Positions 19,570-31,756 of a stretch of 64,000 nt of DNA are shown here, piece by piece (positions within the stretch are counted from its first letter, which is position 1; each line of letters begins with the position of its first letter). A program made the position numbers and the translations under genes. This stretch comes from Isosphaeraceae bacterium (GTDB lineage: Bacteria; Planctomycetota; Planctomycetia; Isosphaerales; Isosphaeraceae), in assembly GCA_026004735.1 (NCBI GenBank), contig BPJS01000001.1:4482859-4546858 (forward strand), given 5' to 3'. The notes under the pieces were generated by a model. That model was not told where the DNA came from and ran no database searches. It saw only the letters and a list, made by a program, of their open reading frames with translations.

Positions 19570-19601
19570 TTGACAAGCCTCGGGGGGGGGGGGAGTAAAT
19601 T
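19570..19601 (+). promoter_or_regulatory. Promoter-like element with poly(G) spacer, copy 2
   Basis: TTGACA at 19570-19575 and TAAATT at 19596-19601, separated by AGCCTC, twelve G and AG (20-base spacer). Flanks are the same as in copy 1 except for single changes, but the G tract is two bases shorter, which is what slippage would produce. Confidence 0.5.
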
Positions 19602-19672
19602 GACAGATGGTGGTTCAGCGAGGGACACAGCACTGGGTCGCCCAAGCAGGAGCCACCCCGGGGGATCCCGTC

Positions 19673-19971
19673 ATGAAGCGCGTATGGATCGACGGGCGGA
19701 TCGCGCTGGTCGTCAGCGCCCAAACGGCGGGCTTCGTCCTCTCCGCCATGTCGATCGAGGCGAAGGGGAGTTGATTCATCCTCTGCAAGGATGCCAGGGG
19801 CAGGTCCCCTGCCCCGAGGTCGGCGGGAACTGCGGCTGCGTCACAGCGAGAACGGTCGGGCAGTGCGGCGGGCTGGGCCTCTTCTGCGTGCACGAGACCA
19901 TTCGTTGCCCTGGCACGGACCTCGATACGATGGAGCCCTGCGGTTGCGCCTCGGGCTGCGGCACGAACTAA
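19673..19971 (+). pseudogene. Secreted ten-cysteine peptide, copy 2, frameshifted
   Basis: Starts with the same MKRVWIDG signal as copy 1, but the frame stops at TGA 19772-19774 after 33 residues (ending ...IEAKGS). The cysteine-rich mature part continues in a second frame to the stop at 19971. Adding one G to the GGGG at 19765-19768 joins the two into a full protein reading IEAKGELIHPLQGC at the junction. The ten cysteines and C-A-S-G-C ending match copy 1 exactly, plus a GTN tail. Either a recently inactivated gene, a slippage-controlled gene, or a sequencing error. Confidence 0.75.
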
Positions 19972-20009
19972 ACCCTCGGTCGCCCAATTTTTCGCAAGGG
20001 GCCCAAGTG

Positions 20010-21077
20010 ATGCTGTTGAAGCTGCCCCTTCTGTTCCTAATGTCCTCGCCACTGCAGGACCCGATGTCGCTTGAGCGCGTGCTGGAGGCGCATCGCAGCT
20101 ACCTGGAGCGTATTCATTCGCTCGAGGCTGAGATCGAAGGATGGAAGAGCGTGGATGGGGGCGCCAACTGGACGCTGACATCGCGCAACCGATGGCGGAA
20201 GGACGGCCCGCGCGAGCGGCACTCGTCCTGGGCCAACGGCGCCTACGATGTCGACGGCACGTTCCGCCCGTCAGAGCTGCTGTTCGACTATGCCTATTCG
20301 CCCGACGAGACGCGATCCCTGCAGGGATGGGACTGGGCGAACCCGCCGTCTACGCCTCCGTCCCCGGCGAATCACTATCACATGACATCGGCGATCCTCT
20401 CGGGTCCGACGCGAACGGGCTCGGTGAGCGGGATACCCCCGTTCCTAATGATGCTGGCGCCGACGCTAGACGACTATCTCCCCGACGCCGTCCGGCACGG
20501 CACCGCGACGTCGCTCCAGCGCATCGAGGGCGATCGCGGGCACCGCTGGGAGGTGTCGTTCGAGACCACCCACGGCGTGCCCGCGGCGATCCGCGTCACC
20601 CTCGATCCGGGCCGCGGCTATGCCCCGATCCGCAGGGAAATCCGGACTCGGGGATCGAAGCCCGCCCACAGCGTCGCGGAAGTCATGGAGTATCAGGAGG
20701 TCGAGCCGTCACTCTTCATCCCGACGCGCATCCAACATCGGACGACCAGTCAGCCCGGGATCTTGCGTGAGGTACGTGTCAAGGGACTGAGCTTCAATAA
20801 GCCGGTGTCGGCGGATGCCCTGACCTTCGACTTCCCCGAAGGAATCCGCGTCCATGACACCCGCTCCGGTGCCTTCCACATCTGGGGCTCCAACGGGCCG
20901 CGTCAGACCTTCCCCTCCCGCGAAGAGTTCCTCCAATACGAGCGGACATTCTTTCAGCGCAAGCCCCCATCCACGCCTCCTTGGATCTACGCCGGAGCCA
21001 GCCTGGCGCTGGCGGCAACCCTCGGGTGGCTCATGTGGTTGAGGCGCCGGCTGGCCCTCCGCGGCCCCGCCGCCTGA
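20010..21077 (+). CDS. LolA-like secreted protein with C-terminal membrane anchor, copy 2
   Basis: 355 residues; paralogue of the 18304 gene. Starts MLLKLPLLFLMSSPLQ with AGGGG 8 nt upstream. Shared core landmarks are 'LEAHRSYLERIHSLEAE', 'RWRKDGPRERH', 'SPDETR', 'PFLMMLAPTLDDYLPDAVR' and 'YQEVEPSLFIPTRIQ'. From 'VHDTRSGAFHIWGSNGPRQTF' to the C-terminal anchor helix and RRRLALRG it is almost the same as copy 1, at DNA level too. The exported body presumably differs in binding specificity (inference). Lies 66 bp before DUF1573. Confidence 0.82.
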   Translation: MLLKLPLLFLMSSPLQDPMSLERVLEAHRSYLERIHSLEAEIEGWKSVDGGANWTLTSRNRWRKDGPRERHSSWANGAYDVDGTFRPSELLFDYAYSPDETRSLQGWDWANPPSTPPSPANHYHMTSAILSGPTRTGSVSGIPPFLMMLAPTLDDYLPDAVRHGTATSLQRIEGDRGHRWEVSFETTHGVPAAIRVTLDPGRGYAPIRREIRTRGSKPAHSVAEVMEYQEVEPSLFIPTRIQHRTTSQPGILREVRVKGLSFNKPVSADALTFDFPEGIRVHDTRSGAFHIWGSNGPRQTFPSREEFLQYERTFFQRKPPSTPPWIYAGASLALAATLGWLMWLRRRLALRGPAA

Positions 21078-21142
21078 TTCCAGCTCCGGAGACCCCCACG
21101 CTCAGACTCCGCCGCCACTCCTGACAACCGTACGAGGGATTC

Positions 21143-22240
21143 ATGAAGCCGACGCCTTCGGCCGCATCCTCCAACCTCCCAGCCTGCCCCCCGCCCCTCC
21201 TGGTTCTCGTCACGGTCTCGGGAATTCTGGGGCTTTGCCTCGGGACCTGGGTCGTGCGAACCCGCGAGAGCCGACGCCCGCCCAGCCTACTCCTCGAACC
21301 GGCGGTCATCGACCTGACGGGTCAGCGACACTCCGACCGCGACCTACTCCGCGCCGACTTCACCCTCCGCAACCCTTCGTCGGAGACAATCACGATCACG
21401 GATATCACGCCCTCGTGCACCTGCACGACCACCCTGCCCGCCGGTCAGCGGCAGCCACCCTTCGAGCTGGCCCCGGGTGAAGAGATGAAGATCGGGCTGG
21501 TTACCAATCCGGCGTCGCGATACGGTCCGCAGAGCTACACGCTCTTGGTCTCCTCCAAAGCCAGGGGTCGGCCGTTACCCTCGGTCGAGGGCCGCGTCGA
21601 TGTCGTGATCGACTCCCCGCTGCTGCCCTACCCGCCCAGACTCGAGGTCGGCCGGGTCGCCGAGGGGAACTCCGTGACGCGCTCTGTGGTGCTCGCAGAC
21701 ACTCTAGTCTCGAACGAAGCGACCATCGTCGACGTCTCGACTTCGGACGAATCGGCCCTCTCCACGACCATCCGGCCGGTCGACGACGTCCTGGAGCGCG
21801 GCCAGGGATACCGGCTCCAAGGACGCTTCGCCGTCGACGTGACGATCCGGGCCGACGGCTCTGCCCCGCGTCGTCACGAACTGGTCCGAATCCGCCTTAG
21901 CGACGGCCGGCTCCTTTCCGTGCCCGTCTCCTGGACGGTCGACCAGGCCGTGCAGATTACGCCACGCCAAGTGCTCATCACGGGCGTGCCTCCCGGCCAG
22001 CATGTCGAGCGCGACGTGTTCGTGACTCTGACCGATGAAGGATCAACCGCGCCTCGCGTCGTCGCGACCGACGACCGTGTGGCAACGCGGATCGAGCCGT
22101 TTGGGCCAAATCGTTGGCGTCTGCGGATCGCGTTCACCACGCCCCCGCCCCGCGATGAGCCTTGGGCGAAGGTGGTCCTGGCCGCCGGGCACAATGAGCG
22201 CACGGCGGTGATACCGATCCGGGCTCTGGGCGATAATTGA
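21143..22240 (+). CDS. DUF1573 Ig-like domain membrane-anchored protein
   Basis: 365 residues. One N-terminal membrane segment (LLVLVTVSGILGLCLGTWVV, ~19-38) is followed by a DUF1573 module: 'FTLRNPSSETITITDITPSCTCTTT' with the typical S-C-T-C motif and 'LAPGEEMKIGL'. The remainder has two more Ig-like beta-sandwich stretches. DUF1573 proteins are exported and common in planctomycetes and Bacteroidetes; no enzymatic function is known. Its first codons are duplicated at 19434. The DUF1559 gene follows after 37 bp, suggesting an operon with the peptide/LolA-like pair. Confidence 0.88.
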   Translation: MKPTPSAASSNLPACPPPLLVLVTVSGILGLCLGTWVVRTRESRRPPSLLLEPAVIDLTGQRHSDRDLLRADFTLRNPSSETITITDITPSCTCTTTLPAGQRQPPFELAPGEEMKIGLVTNPASRYGPQSYTLLVSSKARGRPLPSVEGRVDVVIDSPLLPYPPRLEVGRVAEGNSVTRSVVLADTLVSNEATIVDVSTSDESALSTTIRPVDDVLERGQGYRLQGRFAVDVTIRADGSAPRRHELVRIRLSDGRLLSVPVSWTVDQAVQITPRQVLITGVPPGQHVERDVFVTLTDEGSTAPRVVATDDRVATRIEPFGPNRWRLRIAFTTPPPRDEPWAKVVLAAGHNERTAVIPIRALGDN

Positions 22241-22277
22241 AGTGTGACGTCACGTTTCGTCGCGGGAGACGACAATC

Positions 22278-23330
22278 ATGGCGACTCGATCAGTCAGTCA
22301 CGGGGGACCAAGGGGCATGACACTGATCGAATTGCTCGTCGTCGTAGGCGTCATCGGCTTGCTCGTGGGCCTCTTGCTTCCTGCCGTCCAGACTGCCCGA
22401 GAAGCCGCCCGCCGCGCTCAGTGCGCCAACAACCTCCGCCAGATCGGCCTAGGGCTTTACCAGTACCACGAAGGGCACGGAAGCTTGCCGATCGGCCTGA
22501 TGCCGGCGTCCGACCCCCGCTATTTCGCGTTCACGCCGCCGTGCGTGCCCGAGGCACTCGATCGGAGCTGCCTGATCGCGCTGCTCCCCCACCTCGAGCA
22601 GGCCCCGCTCTACCACGCGATCAATACCGACCTGAACATTGCGTCGCGCGAGAACCGGACGTGCTTCCGCGTCGCGACGGGCGTCTATGCGTGCCCCAGC
22701 GACCCCGGGTCGCGCTGGCCCCGCGCAATCGCGATGCCGCTGATGGTCGCCGCTGGCTTGGCCGATCCCAGCGAGCGCCTTGAGGCCTCCTACACGAGCT
22801 ACGTCGCCTGCCACGGCACGTTCCCGGTCTACGCCCTGCCCAGGGCGGCCACCGGCTGCCGGGTCGACCCGCGCACGGCCGCCCAGGCCGACGGCTGCTT
22901 CATCCATCCCTCCGCGATGCCGATGTCCGCGGTGCGCGACGGGCTCTCGCACACGCTGTTCTTCGCCGAGCGGGCGACCACCGACTGGCGTGACTTCGAG
23001 CAGTTCTACGACGACTGGGGCTGGTATTTCTCGAGCAACTGGGGCGATACGCTGTTCGCGACGTTCGCCCCGCCCAACGCCCAGCGGCGCTCGGACCTGC
23101 CGCTCGCCTTCGGTACGTCGAGCCGGCACCCGGGCGGGTTGAATGCCCTGCTGGGCGATGGGTCGGTCCGATTCATCGTGGATTCGATCGATTCCTGGGC
23201 CTTCGACCACCGCGAGGGCGTGGCCGCTTCCTTCACGATCCAGCCGGAAGGCTGGTGGAAGGGAACCGCCCGCCCGGGCGTCTGGCAGGCACTAGGCACC
23301 CGGGCGGGCGGGGAAATCCTGAGCGACTAA
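22278..23330 (+). CDS. DUF1559 pseudopilin-like protein (1)
   Basis: 350 residues. A type IV pilin-like prepilin leader '[41 protein letters not shown]' (residues ~9-49) has G before M and E at +5, so it should be cut by prepilin peptidase and carry an N-terminal helix. The C-terminal DUF1559 part has '[16 protein letters not shown]', the H-x9-DG motif. These proteins are massively expanded in planctomycetes; role unknown, probably envelope or secretion. It converges on rpoB with only 19 bp between stops. Confidence 0.93.
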   Translation: MATRSVSHGGPRGMTLIELLVVVGVIGLLVGLLLPAVQTAREAARRAQCANNLRQIGLGLYQYHEGHGSLPIGLMPASDPRYFAFTPPCVPEALDRSCLIALLPHLEQAPLYHAINTDLNIASRENRTCFRVATGVYACPSDPGSRWPRAIAMPLMVAAGLADPSERLEASYTSYVACHGTFPVYALPRAATGCRVDPRTAAQADGCFIHPSAMPMSAVRDGLSHTLFFAERATTDWRDFEQFYDDWGWYFSSNWGDTLFATFAPPNAQRRSDLPLAFGTSSRHPGGLNALLGDGSVRFIVDSIDSWAFDHREGVAASFTIQPEGWWKGTARPGVWQALGTRAGGEILSD

Positions 23331-23349
23331 TCGGTGGCCGCCGGACCCC

Positions 23350-27120
<3,771 letters not shown>

Positions 27121-27419
27121 GGATCGACGCGCTCCTTCGTGGTGCGGGGCCGGTTCGCGGGGCGGTGAGGTGCGGGGCCGGCTCAGGCGCGGTCAGTTAT
27201 CGCGAGAGGGGAGTCCGGATGGCCGCGTGCGGGCTGAGCTGGCCGTTGGGGCGGGGTCCGGAGCCGGGGGGGCAGGGAGGAGCCCAGAGTGAGGTTGACG
27301 ATTGGGGTTGAGAGCGGGAACGAGGGGGATTGCGGGCGTGGCCCGGCCGCGCCGACGGCCCAGAACCGGGAGCGGGGCTGGGGGAGCCGGCGCGGCCGTT
27401 AATCCGAGGGGTGGGCCGA

Positions 27420-27836
27420 TCACTTGACGGCGACGGTGGCGCCGGCGGCTTCGAGTTCCTTCTTGAGTTTTTCGGCGTCGTCCTTGGAGACGCCGGTCTT
27501 GATCGGCTTGGGGGCGCTGTCGACCAGGTCCTTGGCCTCCTTGAGGCCCAGACCGGTGGCCGCGCGGACGACCTTGATGACATTGATCTTCTGGGCGCCG
27601 GCCGATTCGAGGATGACGTCGAATTCGGTCTTGGCGGCGGCGGCCTCGGCCGGTGCCGCGCCGGCGGCGGCGGCGGGAGCCGCCACGGCCACGGCGGCGG
27701 CGGCCGCCTTGATGCCGTGGACTTGCTCAAGGTAGTCGCCGAGGGCCTTGGCCTCGAGGACCGTCAGCTTGACGATCGAGTCGCCGAGGGCCTTGATGTT
27801 GTCGGCGAAGCTGGGGGCGGCGGTGTCGGTCGACAT
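27420..27836 (-). CDS. rplL: Ribosomal protein L7/L12
   Basis: 138 residues, slightly longer than the usual ~120-125. N-terminal dimerisation/L10-binding region (~1-45), an Ala-rich flexible hinge (~46-75), then the C-terminal factor-binding domain '[22 protein letters not shown]', '[19 protein letters not shown]' and '[14 protein letters not shown]'. Recruits EF-Tu, EF-G, IF2 and RF to the ribosome. Lies between rplJ and rpoB; the 299 bases before rpoB hold no gene and no obvious attenuator. Confidence 0.98.
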   Translation of the reverse strand: MSTDTAAPSFADNIKALGDSIVKLTVLEAKALGDYLEQVHGIKAAAAAVAVAAPAAAAGAAPAEAAAAKTEFDVILESAGAQKINVIKVVRAATGLGLKEAKDLVDSAPKPIKTGVSKDDAEKLKKELEAAGATVAVK

Positions 27837-27905
27837 GGATTGGGTCCTTTCGGTGCAAAAGGGCTGAGAGTGGAGGAGGGGTCGGAGGCGTTTTGGGCGA
27901 GGCCG

Positions 27906-28475
27906 TCAGGGGGCCGGCTGCGCCGCGGCTGGCTCGTTGGGTGCCGGAGTTTCGCCGGCGCCGGAGTCTGCCTCGGCGATTGTCTGGAGCTGAGCGGCGA
28001 GGTTGGCCGCCGGGGCGTTGGCCAGGCTGATGATCCGCTGGGCCGGGGCCAGAGCCAGGCCGATGACGCGGGCGATGAGCGCCTCGCGGCTGGGGAGTTT
28101 GGTGATCTCCTCGATCTGGGCCGGGCCGACGGGCACGCCGTCGACGGTGCCGCCCTTGATCTGGGGTTTCTTGAGCTTTTTGACCTGATCGGAGATCTCC
28201 TTGGCCAGTTCGGCGACGCCGTCGCCGCCCCAGGCGGCGACGCTGGGGCCGGTCAGCAGGGGGTCGAGGCCGTGCAGTCCGAGCTGGCTGAAGACCTGTC
28301 GCGCTAGGGTGTTTTTGAGGGCGCGGAGGCGGATGTTCTTTTTGCGGAGGTCGAGCCGGAGCCGGTTTTCGGAGACGGCGTCGAGACCTTTGAGGTCGAG
28401 GATCAGGACCGAGCGGTGGCCGTTCAGTTCGGCCTTGAGCTGGTCCATCTGGAGTTCTTTGACGTATTTGGACAT
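27906..28475 (-). CDS. rplJ: Ribosomal protein L10
   Basis: 189 residues. Base of the L7/L12 stalk; binds 23S rRNA and several L7/L12 dimers through its C-terminal helix. Family segments: 'VLILDLKGLDAVSENRLRLDLRKKNIRLRALKNTLAR' and 'GPSVAAWGGDGVAELAKEI'. Unusually acidic/Pro-Ala C-terminal tail (GETPAPNEPAAAQPAP). Only 18 nt separate it from rplA, leaving no room for the long L10-binding leader that regulates rplJL in enterobacteria. Confidence 0.97.
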   Translation of the reverse strand: MSKYVKELQMDQLKAELNGHRSVLILDLKGLDAVSENRLRLDLRKKNIRLRALKNTLARQVFSQLGLHGLDPLLTGPSVAAWGGDGVAELAKEISDQVKKLKKPQIKGGTVDGVPVGPAQIEEITKLPSREALIARVIGLALAPAQRIISLANAPAANLAAQLQTIAEADSGAGETPAPNEPAAAQPAP

Positions 28476-28493
28476 GGCGTCTCGGTCCTCTCC

Positions 28494-29171
28494 CTAGGCC
28501 TGGACCCGGATGCCCGGGCTCATGGTGGCGGAGATCGTCACGGACCGGATGTAGGTCCCCTTGGCGGCGGCCGGCTTCAGGCTTCGGAGGTGGTTGAGGA
28601 AGGCCTGGACATTTTCGACCAGTTGTTCCTCAGAGAAGTGGAGCTTGCCGACCGGGGCGGCGACGTTACCGCCCTTGTCGTTGCGAAACTCGATCTTGCC
28701 GGCCTTGAATTCCTTGACAGCGGCGGCGACGTCGGTGGTGACGGTGCCGGAGCGGGGCGAGGGCATCAGGCCGCGGGGTCCAAGAACCCGGCCGAGCGGG
28801 CCGACGATCCCCATCATGTCGGGGGTGGCCAGGGCGACGTCGAAGTCCATCTGCCCGGCCTTGACCTGCTGGGCCAGATCCTCGGCGCCGACGATGTCGG
28901 CACCGGCAGCGCGGGCTTTATCGGCATTTTCGCCCTGGGCGAAGACGGCCACGCGGACCGTCTTGCCGATGCCGTGGGGCAGGCTCACCGAGCCGCGGAC
29001 GTTCTGGTCGCTCTGGCGGGGGTCGATCCCCAGGTGGGTGGAGACCTCGACGGTCTGGTCGAACTTGGTCGTCGCGAACGTCTTGAGCTGCCGGACGGCT
29101 TCGGTCAAGGGGAGCGGGTCGGGTTTGAGCTTTTGGGCCAAGGCCCGGTAACGCTTAGAACGATAACGCAT
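28494..29171 (-). CDS. rplA: Ribosomal protein L1
   Basis: 225 residues; 23S rRNA-binding L1-stalk protein. Segments: N-terminal '[20 protein letters not shown]', '[30 protein letters not shown]', '[36 protein letters not shown]' and '[28 protein letters not shown]'. Length is typical. Follows rplK after 161 bp. Confidence 0.98.
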   Translation of the reverse strand: MRYRSKRYRALAQKLKPDPLPLTEAVRQLKTFATTKFDQTVEVSTHLGIDPRQSDQNVRGSVSLPHGIGKTVRVAVFAQGENADKARAAGADIVGAEDLAQQVKAGQMDFDVALATPDMMGIVGPLGRVLGPRGLMPSPRSGTVTTDVAAAVKEFKAGKIEFRNDKGGNVAAPVGKLHFSEEQLVENVQAFLNHLRSLKPAAAKGTYIRSVTISATMSPGIRVQA

Positions 29172-29332
29172 GGTCTCCTTTCGCTCCCGGATCGGGTGCC
29201 GGGGGCTCCCGCCTGCGGACAGCCCGCCGGGTCCCGGCGGGCGGTGGCGCCGGGGCGGGCAAGTGGAATGGGTTGACGTCTGCGGGTGATCGGTTCAGGT
29301 TTGAACTGGAGGCTGAGACGAGGGGTGCCGAA

Positions 29333-29758
29333 TCAGGGCTTGACCTCGACGCCCATACTGCGGGCGGTGCCGGCGATGATACGGCAGGCATGGTCGAGGT
29401 CGCGGGCGTTGAGATCCTGGAATTTGGTTTCGGCGATCTTGCGAATCTGGTCCATGCCGATGGTGCCGACTTTCTCCTTGCCGGGCGACTTGGCGGCGGA
29501 GGCCAGGCCGAGAGCCTGTTTGATCAGCACGGCCGCGGGGGGGCTCTTGGTAATAAACTCGAAGGAACGGTCGCTATAAATCGTGATTTCGACGGGGATG
29601 GTGGTCCCCTTCATGTCCTTGGTGCGGTCGTTGAATTGGGTGACGAACTGGCCGATGTTGACGCCGTGCTGGCCGAGCGCAGGACCGACCGGGGGGGCGG
29701 GGGTGGCCTGTCCGCCGGGGCATTGCAGCTTGACTTTGGCAACCATGACTTTGGCCAT
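29333..29758 (-). CDS. rplK: Ribosomal protein L11
   Basis: 141 residues; GTPase-centre protein that binds the thiostrepton region of 23S rRNA. Segments: '[36 protein letters not shown]', '[23 protein letters not shown]', '[12 protein letters not shown]'. Length and motifs are standard. Lies 77 bp after nusG, in the usual nusG-rplK-rplA order. Confidence 0.98.
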   Translation of the reverse strand: MAKVMVAKVKLQCPGGQATPAPPVGPALGQHGVNIGQFVTQFNDRTKDMKGTTIPVEITIYSDRSFEFITKSPPAAVLIKQALGLASAAKSPGKEKVGTIGMDQIRKIAETKFQDLNARDLDHACRIIAGTARSMGVEVKP

Positions 29759-29835
29759 AGGGGCAGCCCTTCCAGAGAAGAGGAGTGATCGCTAGGGGGG
29801 TCGAGCTCGCCAGGGGGTCCGGCGGGGTGGCTGGA

Positions 29836-30603
29836 TCAGACGCGTTCGACTTGCCAGTATTCGAGGTCGACGGGTGTCGGGCGGTTGAAGATGATGAGCA
29901 TCACTTTGACCAGACCGCGCTGTTCGACGACTTCTTCGACCGTGCCTTCGAAGTTTTCGAAGGGGCCGTCCTTGATTTTGACGCGGTCGCCCTTGCTGAC
30001 GTCGATTTTGACGGCCGGGGGTTTTTCGTCCTTGGCGGTTTCGCGGCCGAGCATTTTGTTGACTTCTTCGTCGCGCATGGGGGCCGGTTGGCCGTGGGCT
30101 CCGACGAAGTCGCCGACGCCGGGGGTCTCGCGGACGACGAACCAGGTTTTTTCGTTGAGCTCCATTTCGACCATGATGTAGCCGGGGTAGCTTTTGCGTT
30201 CGACGACCCGTTTTTTGTTGTTGCGGATTTCGGTGATTTTCTCGGTGGGGACCACGATCCGGCCGAAGTAGCGCTGCAGGCCGTGGATTTTGACGCGGCG
30301 TTCGAGGGCGTCGCGGATGGTGTCTTCGCGGCCGGACTGGACTTTGAGGACATACCAGACGAGTTGAGGGGGGGCCTCGTCCTCGCCGCCCGCTGAGCCG
30401 GTCGGTTGGGCTGGAGCCGAAGGGGAGTCGGCTGGGGGCGGAGCGGTGGGTTCGGGGGCCGCGGCATCAGGGGGCTGGGCGGCGGCGGGGGGCTGAGGCG
30501 CCGGCGCACCGTCGGGGGTCAGCTCGTCGACCTCGAGGCCCGGCGGCTGGTCGGGGGCGGGGGCGGGGAGGTTGATGGAGGGGTCGTCGTGCGGGGCAGT
30601 CAT
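29836..30603 (-). CDS. nusG: Transcription termination/antitermination factor NusG with Pro/Ala-rich extension
   Basis: About 255 residues. The conserved part begins at 'LVWYVLKVQSGREDTIRDAL' (~82) and includes the NGN domain ('IVVPTEKITEIRNNKKRVVERKSYPGYIMVEM', 'FVVRETPGVGDFVG') and a C-terminal KOW domain ('VSKGDRVKIKDGPFENFEGTVEEV'). An ~80-residue N-terminal extension rich in Pro, Ala, Asp and Glu precedes it. The start is the ATG giving MTAPHDDPS; a further in-frame ATG upstream (30705) would overlap secE. Binds RNA polymerase and Rho or ribosomal S10. Confidence 0.95.
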   Translation of the reverse strand: MTAPHDDPSINLPAPAPDQPPGLEVDELTPDGAPAPQPPAAAQPPDAAAPEPTAPPPADSPSAPAQPTGSAGGEDEAPPQLVWYVLKVQSGREDTIRDALERRVKIHGLQRYFGRIVVPTEKITEIRNNKKRVVERKSYPGYIMVEMELNEKTWFVVRETPGVGDFVGAHGQPAPMRDEEVNKMLGRETAKDEKPPAVKIDVSKGDRVKIKDGPFENFEGTVEEVVEQRGLVKVMLIIFNRPTPVDLEYWQVERV

Positions 30604-30676
30604 CGCGCGTCGTGGGGAGGGAGAATAGGAGTTCTTATCATGGGCAAGCCGGCTGCCGCTGCGTGCGGGGGTCGAA

Positions 30677-31219
30677 TCAGCCGACCTGAGAGCCGAAGGC
30701 GCCACCGCCGCTGACCTGGAGTACGCCGAGCAGGTTGAGGATGAATTGCCAGAGCCAATCGACGGCGAAGAGGAAAATCGAGAGGATCAGGACGGTGGTC
30801 AGCACGACGGTCGTGGCTCGCTGAAGCTCCTCCCGGGAAATCCAGGAGACCTTGTTCATCTCGCCTTCGGTGGCGATCAGAAAGTCGACAAACGGCGGGA
30901 ACTGGACAATCCGCCAAACGACCCAGGCGAGCACGGCGGCGATCGCCAAGGGGATGGCAAAGCGGGGAACGATCGGCAGGTCGTCGAGGTAGCGTTGCTG
31001 ATAGGTGTAGAGGCCCGAGACGAGGATCAGGCCCAGGCCGATGGCCGTCCATAGCCGCGCCCATTTGCCCTGATGGGGTTTATACGTGTCGGTCCGCAAA
31101 AGGTTTTGGAAAAACTGAGCCCAGCGCCCGGGGTTGCTGCGCGCGGAGGTGGCGGCCTTGGGGGACGCCGATTTGGGCGTCGGAGAGGAGGCCGGGGCGT
31201 TGTCGCGAACTTTGCCCAT
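30677..31219 (-). CDS. secE: Preprotein translocase subunit SecE (extended)
   Basis: 180 residues with three hydrophobic segments (~57-75, ~87-105, ~148-170). The SecE core is at the end: 'FLIATEGEMNKVSWISREELQRATTVVLTTV' followed by the essential helix. The two extra helices and the basic, Ser/Lys/Pro-rich N-terminus make it longer than the minimal one-helix SecE and closer to the three-helix type. Part of the SecYEG channel in the inner membrane. Placed before nusG, as in most bacteria. Start is the ATG of MGKVRDNAP; the frame extends upstream into the tRNA region. Confidence 0.93.
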   Translation of the reverse strand: MGKVRDNAPASSPTPKSASPKAATSARSNPGRWAQFFQNLLRTDTYKPHQGKWARLWTAIGLGLILVSGLYTYQQRYLDDLPIVPRFAIPLAIAAVLAWVVWRIVQFPPFVDFLIATEGEMNKVSWISREELQRATTVVLTTVLILSIFLFAVDWLWQFILNLLGVLQVSGGGAFGSQVG

Positions 31220-31339
31220 GGGGGGGTGTCTCGGGTCGAGCGTTCCGGGACGGCAAGCCGATTCGAACGAGGGCGGCGGTCGGTCCAAAACCGGGTAGGC
31301 CCGTGGACCGATCCGCCGAAGCTGGCCAGAAAAGACGAG

Positions 31340-31412
31340 CACGAGCGGAGGGAATCGAACCCCCAACCTGCGGTTTTGGAGACCGCTGCTCTACCAGTTG
31401 AGCTACGCTCGT
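31340..31412 (-). tRNA. tRNA-Trp (anticodon CCA)
   Basis: 73-nt cloverleaf: acceptor ACGAGCG/CGCTCGT, D-arm GTAGCTCAACTGGTAGAGC, anticodon loop CTCCAAA (anticodon CCA) and T-arm with GGTTCGATTCC. Discriminator base G; no encoded CCA. Located between rpmG and secE, the ancestral position in many bacteria. Confidence 0.97.
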
Positions 31413-31498
31413 GTGGTGGGGAGAGTCGGGGCGGCTCTCAGGCGACGATCGGCCCAACGGGAGCCAGCCGGAACGAACCGGCGGCCCCGCGCGGGCGG

Positions 31499-31651
31499 TC
31501 ACTTTTTGCGCGACTCCTTATGGGGTGTATGCTTGCGCTCGCGTTTGCAGTATTTGTTGAGTTCGAGACGTTCGCTCCCGCGGGTTTCCTTGGGGGTGCG
31601 GTAGTTGCGGTCGCCGCAGGAGGTGCACTCGAGCCAGACGTATTCTCGCAT
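31499..31651 (-). CDS. rpmG: Ribosomal protein L33
   Basis: 50 residues (MREYVWLECTSCGDRNYRT...HKESRKK). Contains the first CxxC pair of the zinc ribbon (Cys9, Cys12) and Cys35 in 'NKYCKRERKHT', but the expected fourth cysteine is Glu, so the zinc site has only three cysteines. The 'RLELNKYC' and 'KHTPHKE' segments are diagnostic. Sits between tuf and tRNA-Trp/secE. Confidence 0.95.
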   Translation of the reverse strand: MREYVWLECTSCGDRNYRTPKETRGSERLELNKYCKRERKHTPHKESRKK

Positions 31652-31756
31652 GGTGGTATGGAGGATCCAAGGGGTCGAGGGGCGAGGGCGGGCTGGGGGG
31701 GGCGGGGTTGATGGGGGGGTTGCCCCGCAGCGCCGGCCCTGCAGCCCCTCGAGCGG

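Larger units (their letters stand above)
19517..21201 (+). repeat. Tandem duplication, unit 2
   Basis: Second unit, starting 25 bases after unit 1 ends. Contains poly(G) promoter-like element 2, the frameshifted peptide gene 2, the second LolA-like gene and the beginning of the intact DUF1573 gene. Homology to unit 1 ends within codon ~20 of DUF1573, so only this unit carries the full downstream genes. Confidence 0.9.

Noticed and set aside
27837..28493. L10 leader-type autoregulatory RNA before rplJ
   Set aside because: Only 18 nt lie between rplA and rplJ and no leader structure can fit; the interval before rplL (69 nt) shows no clear hairpin with T tract.
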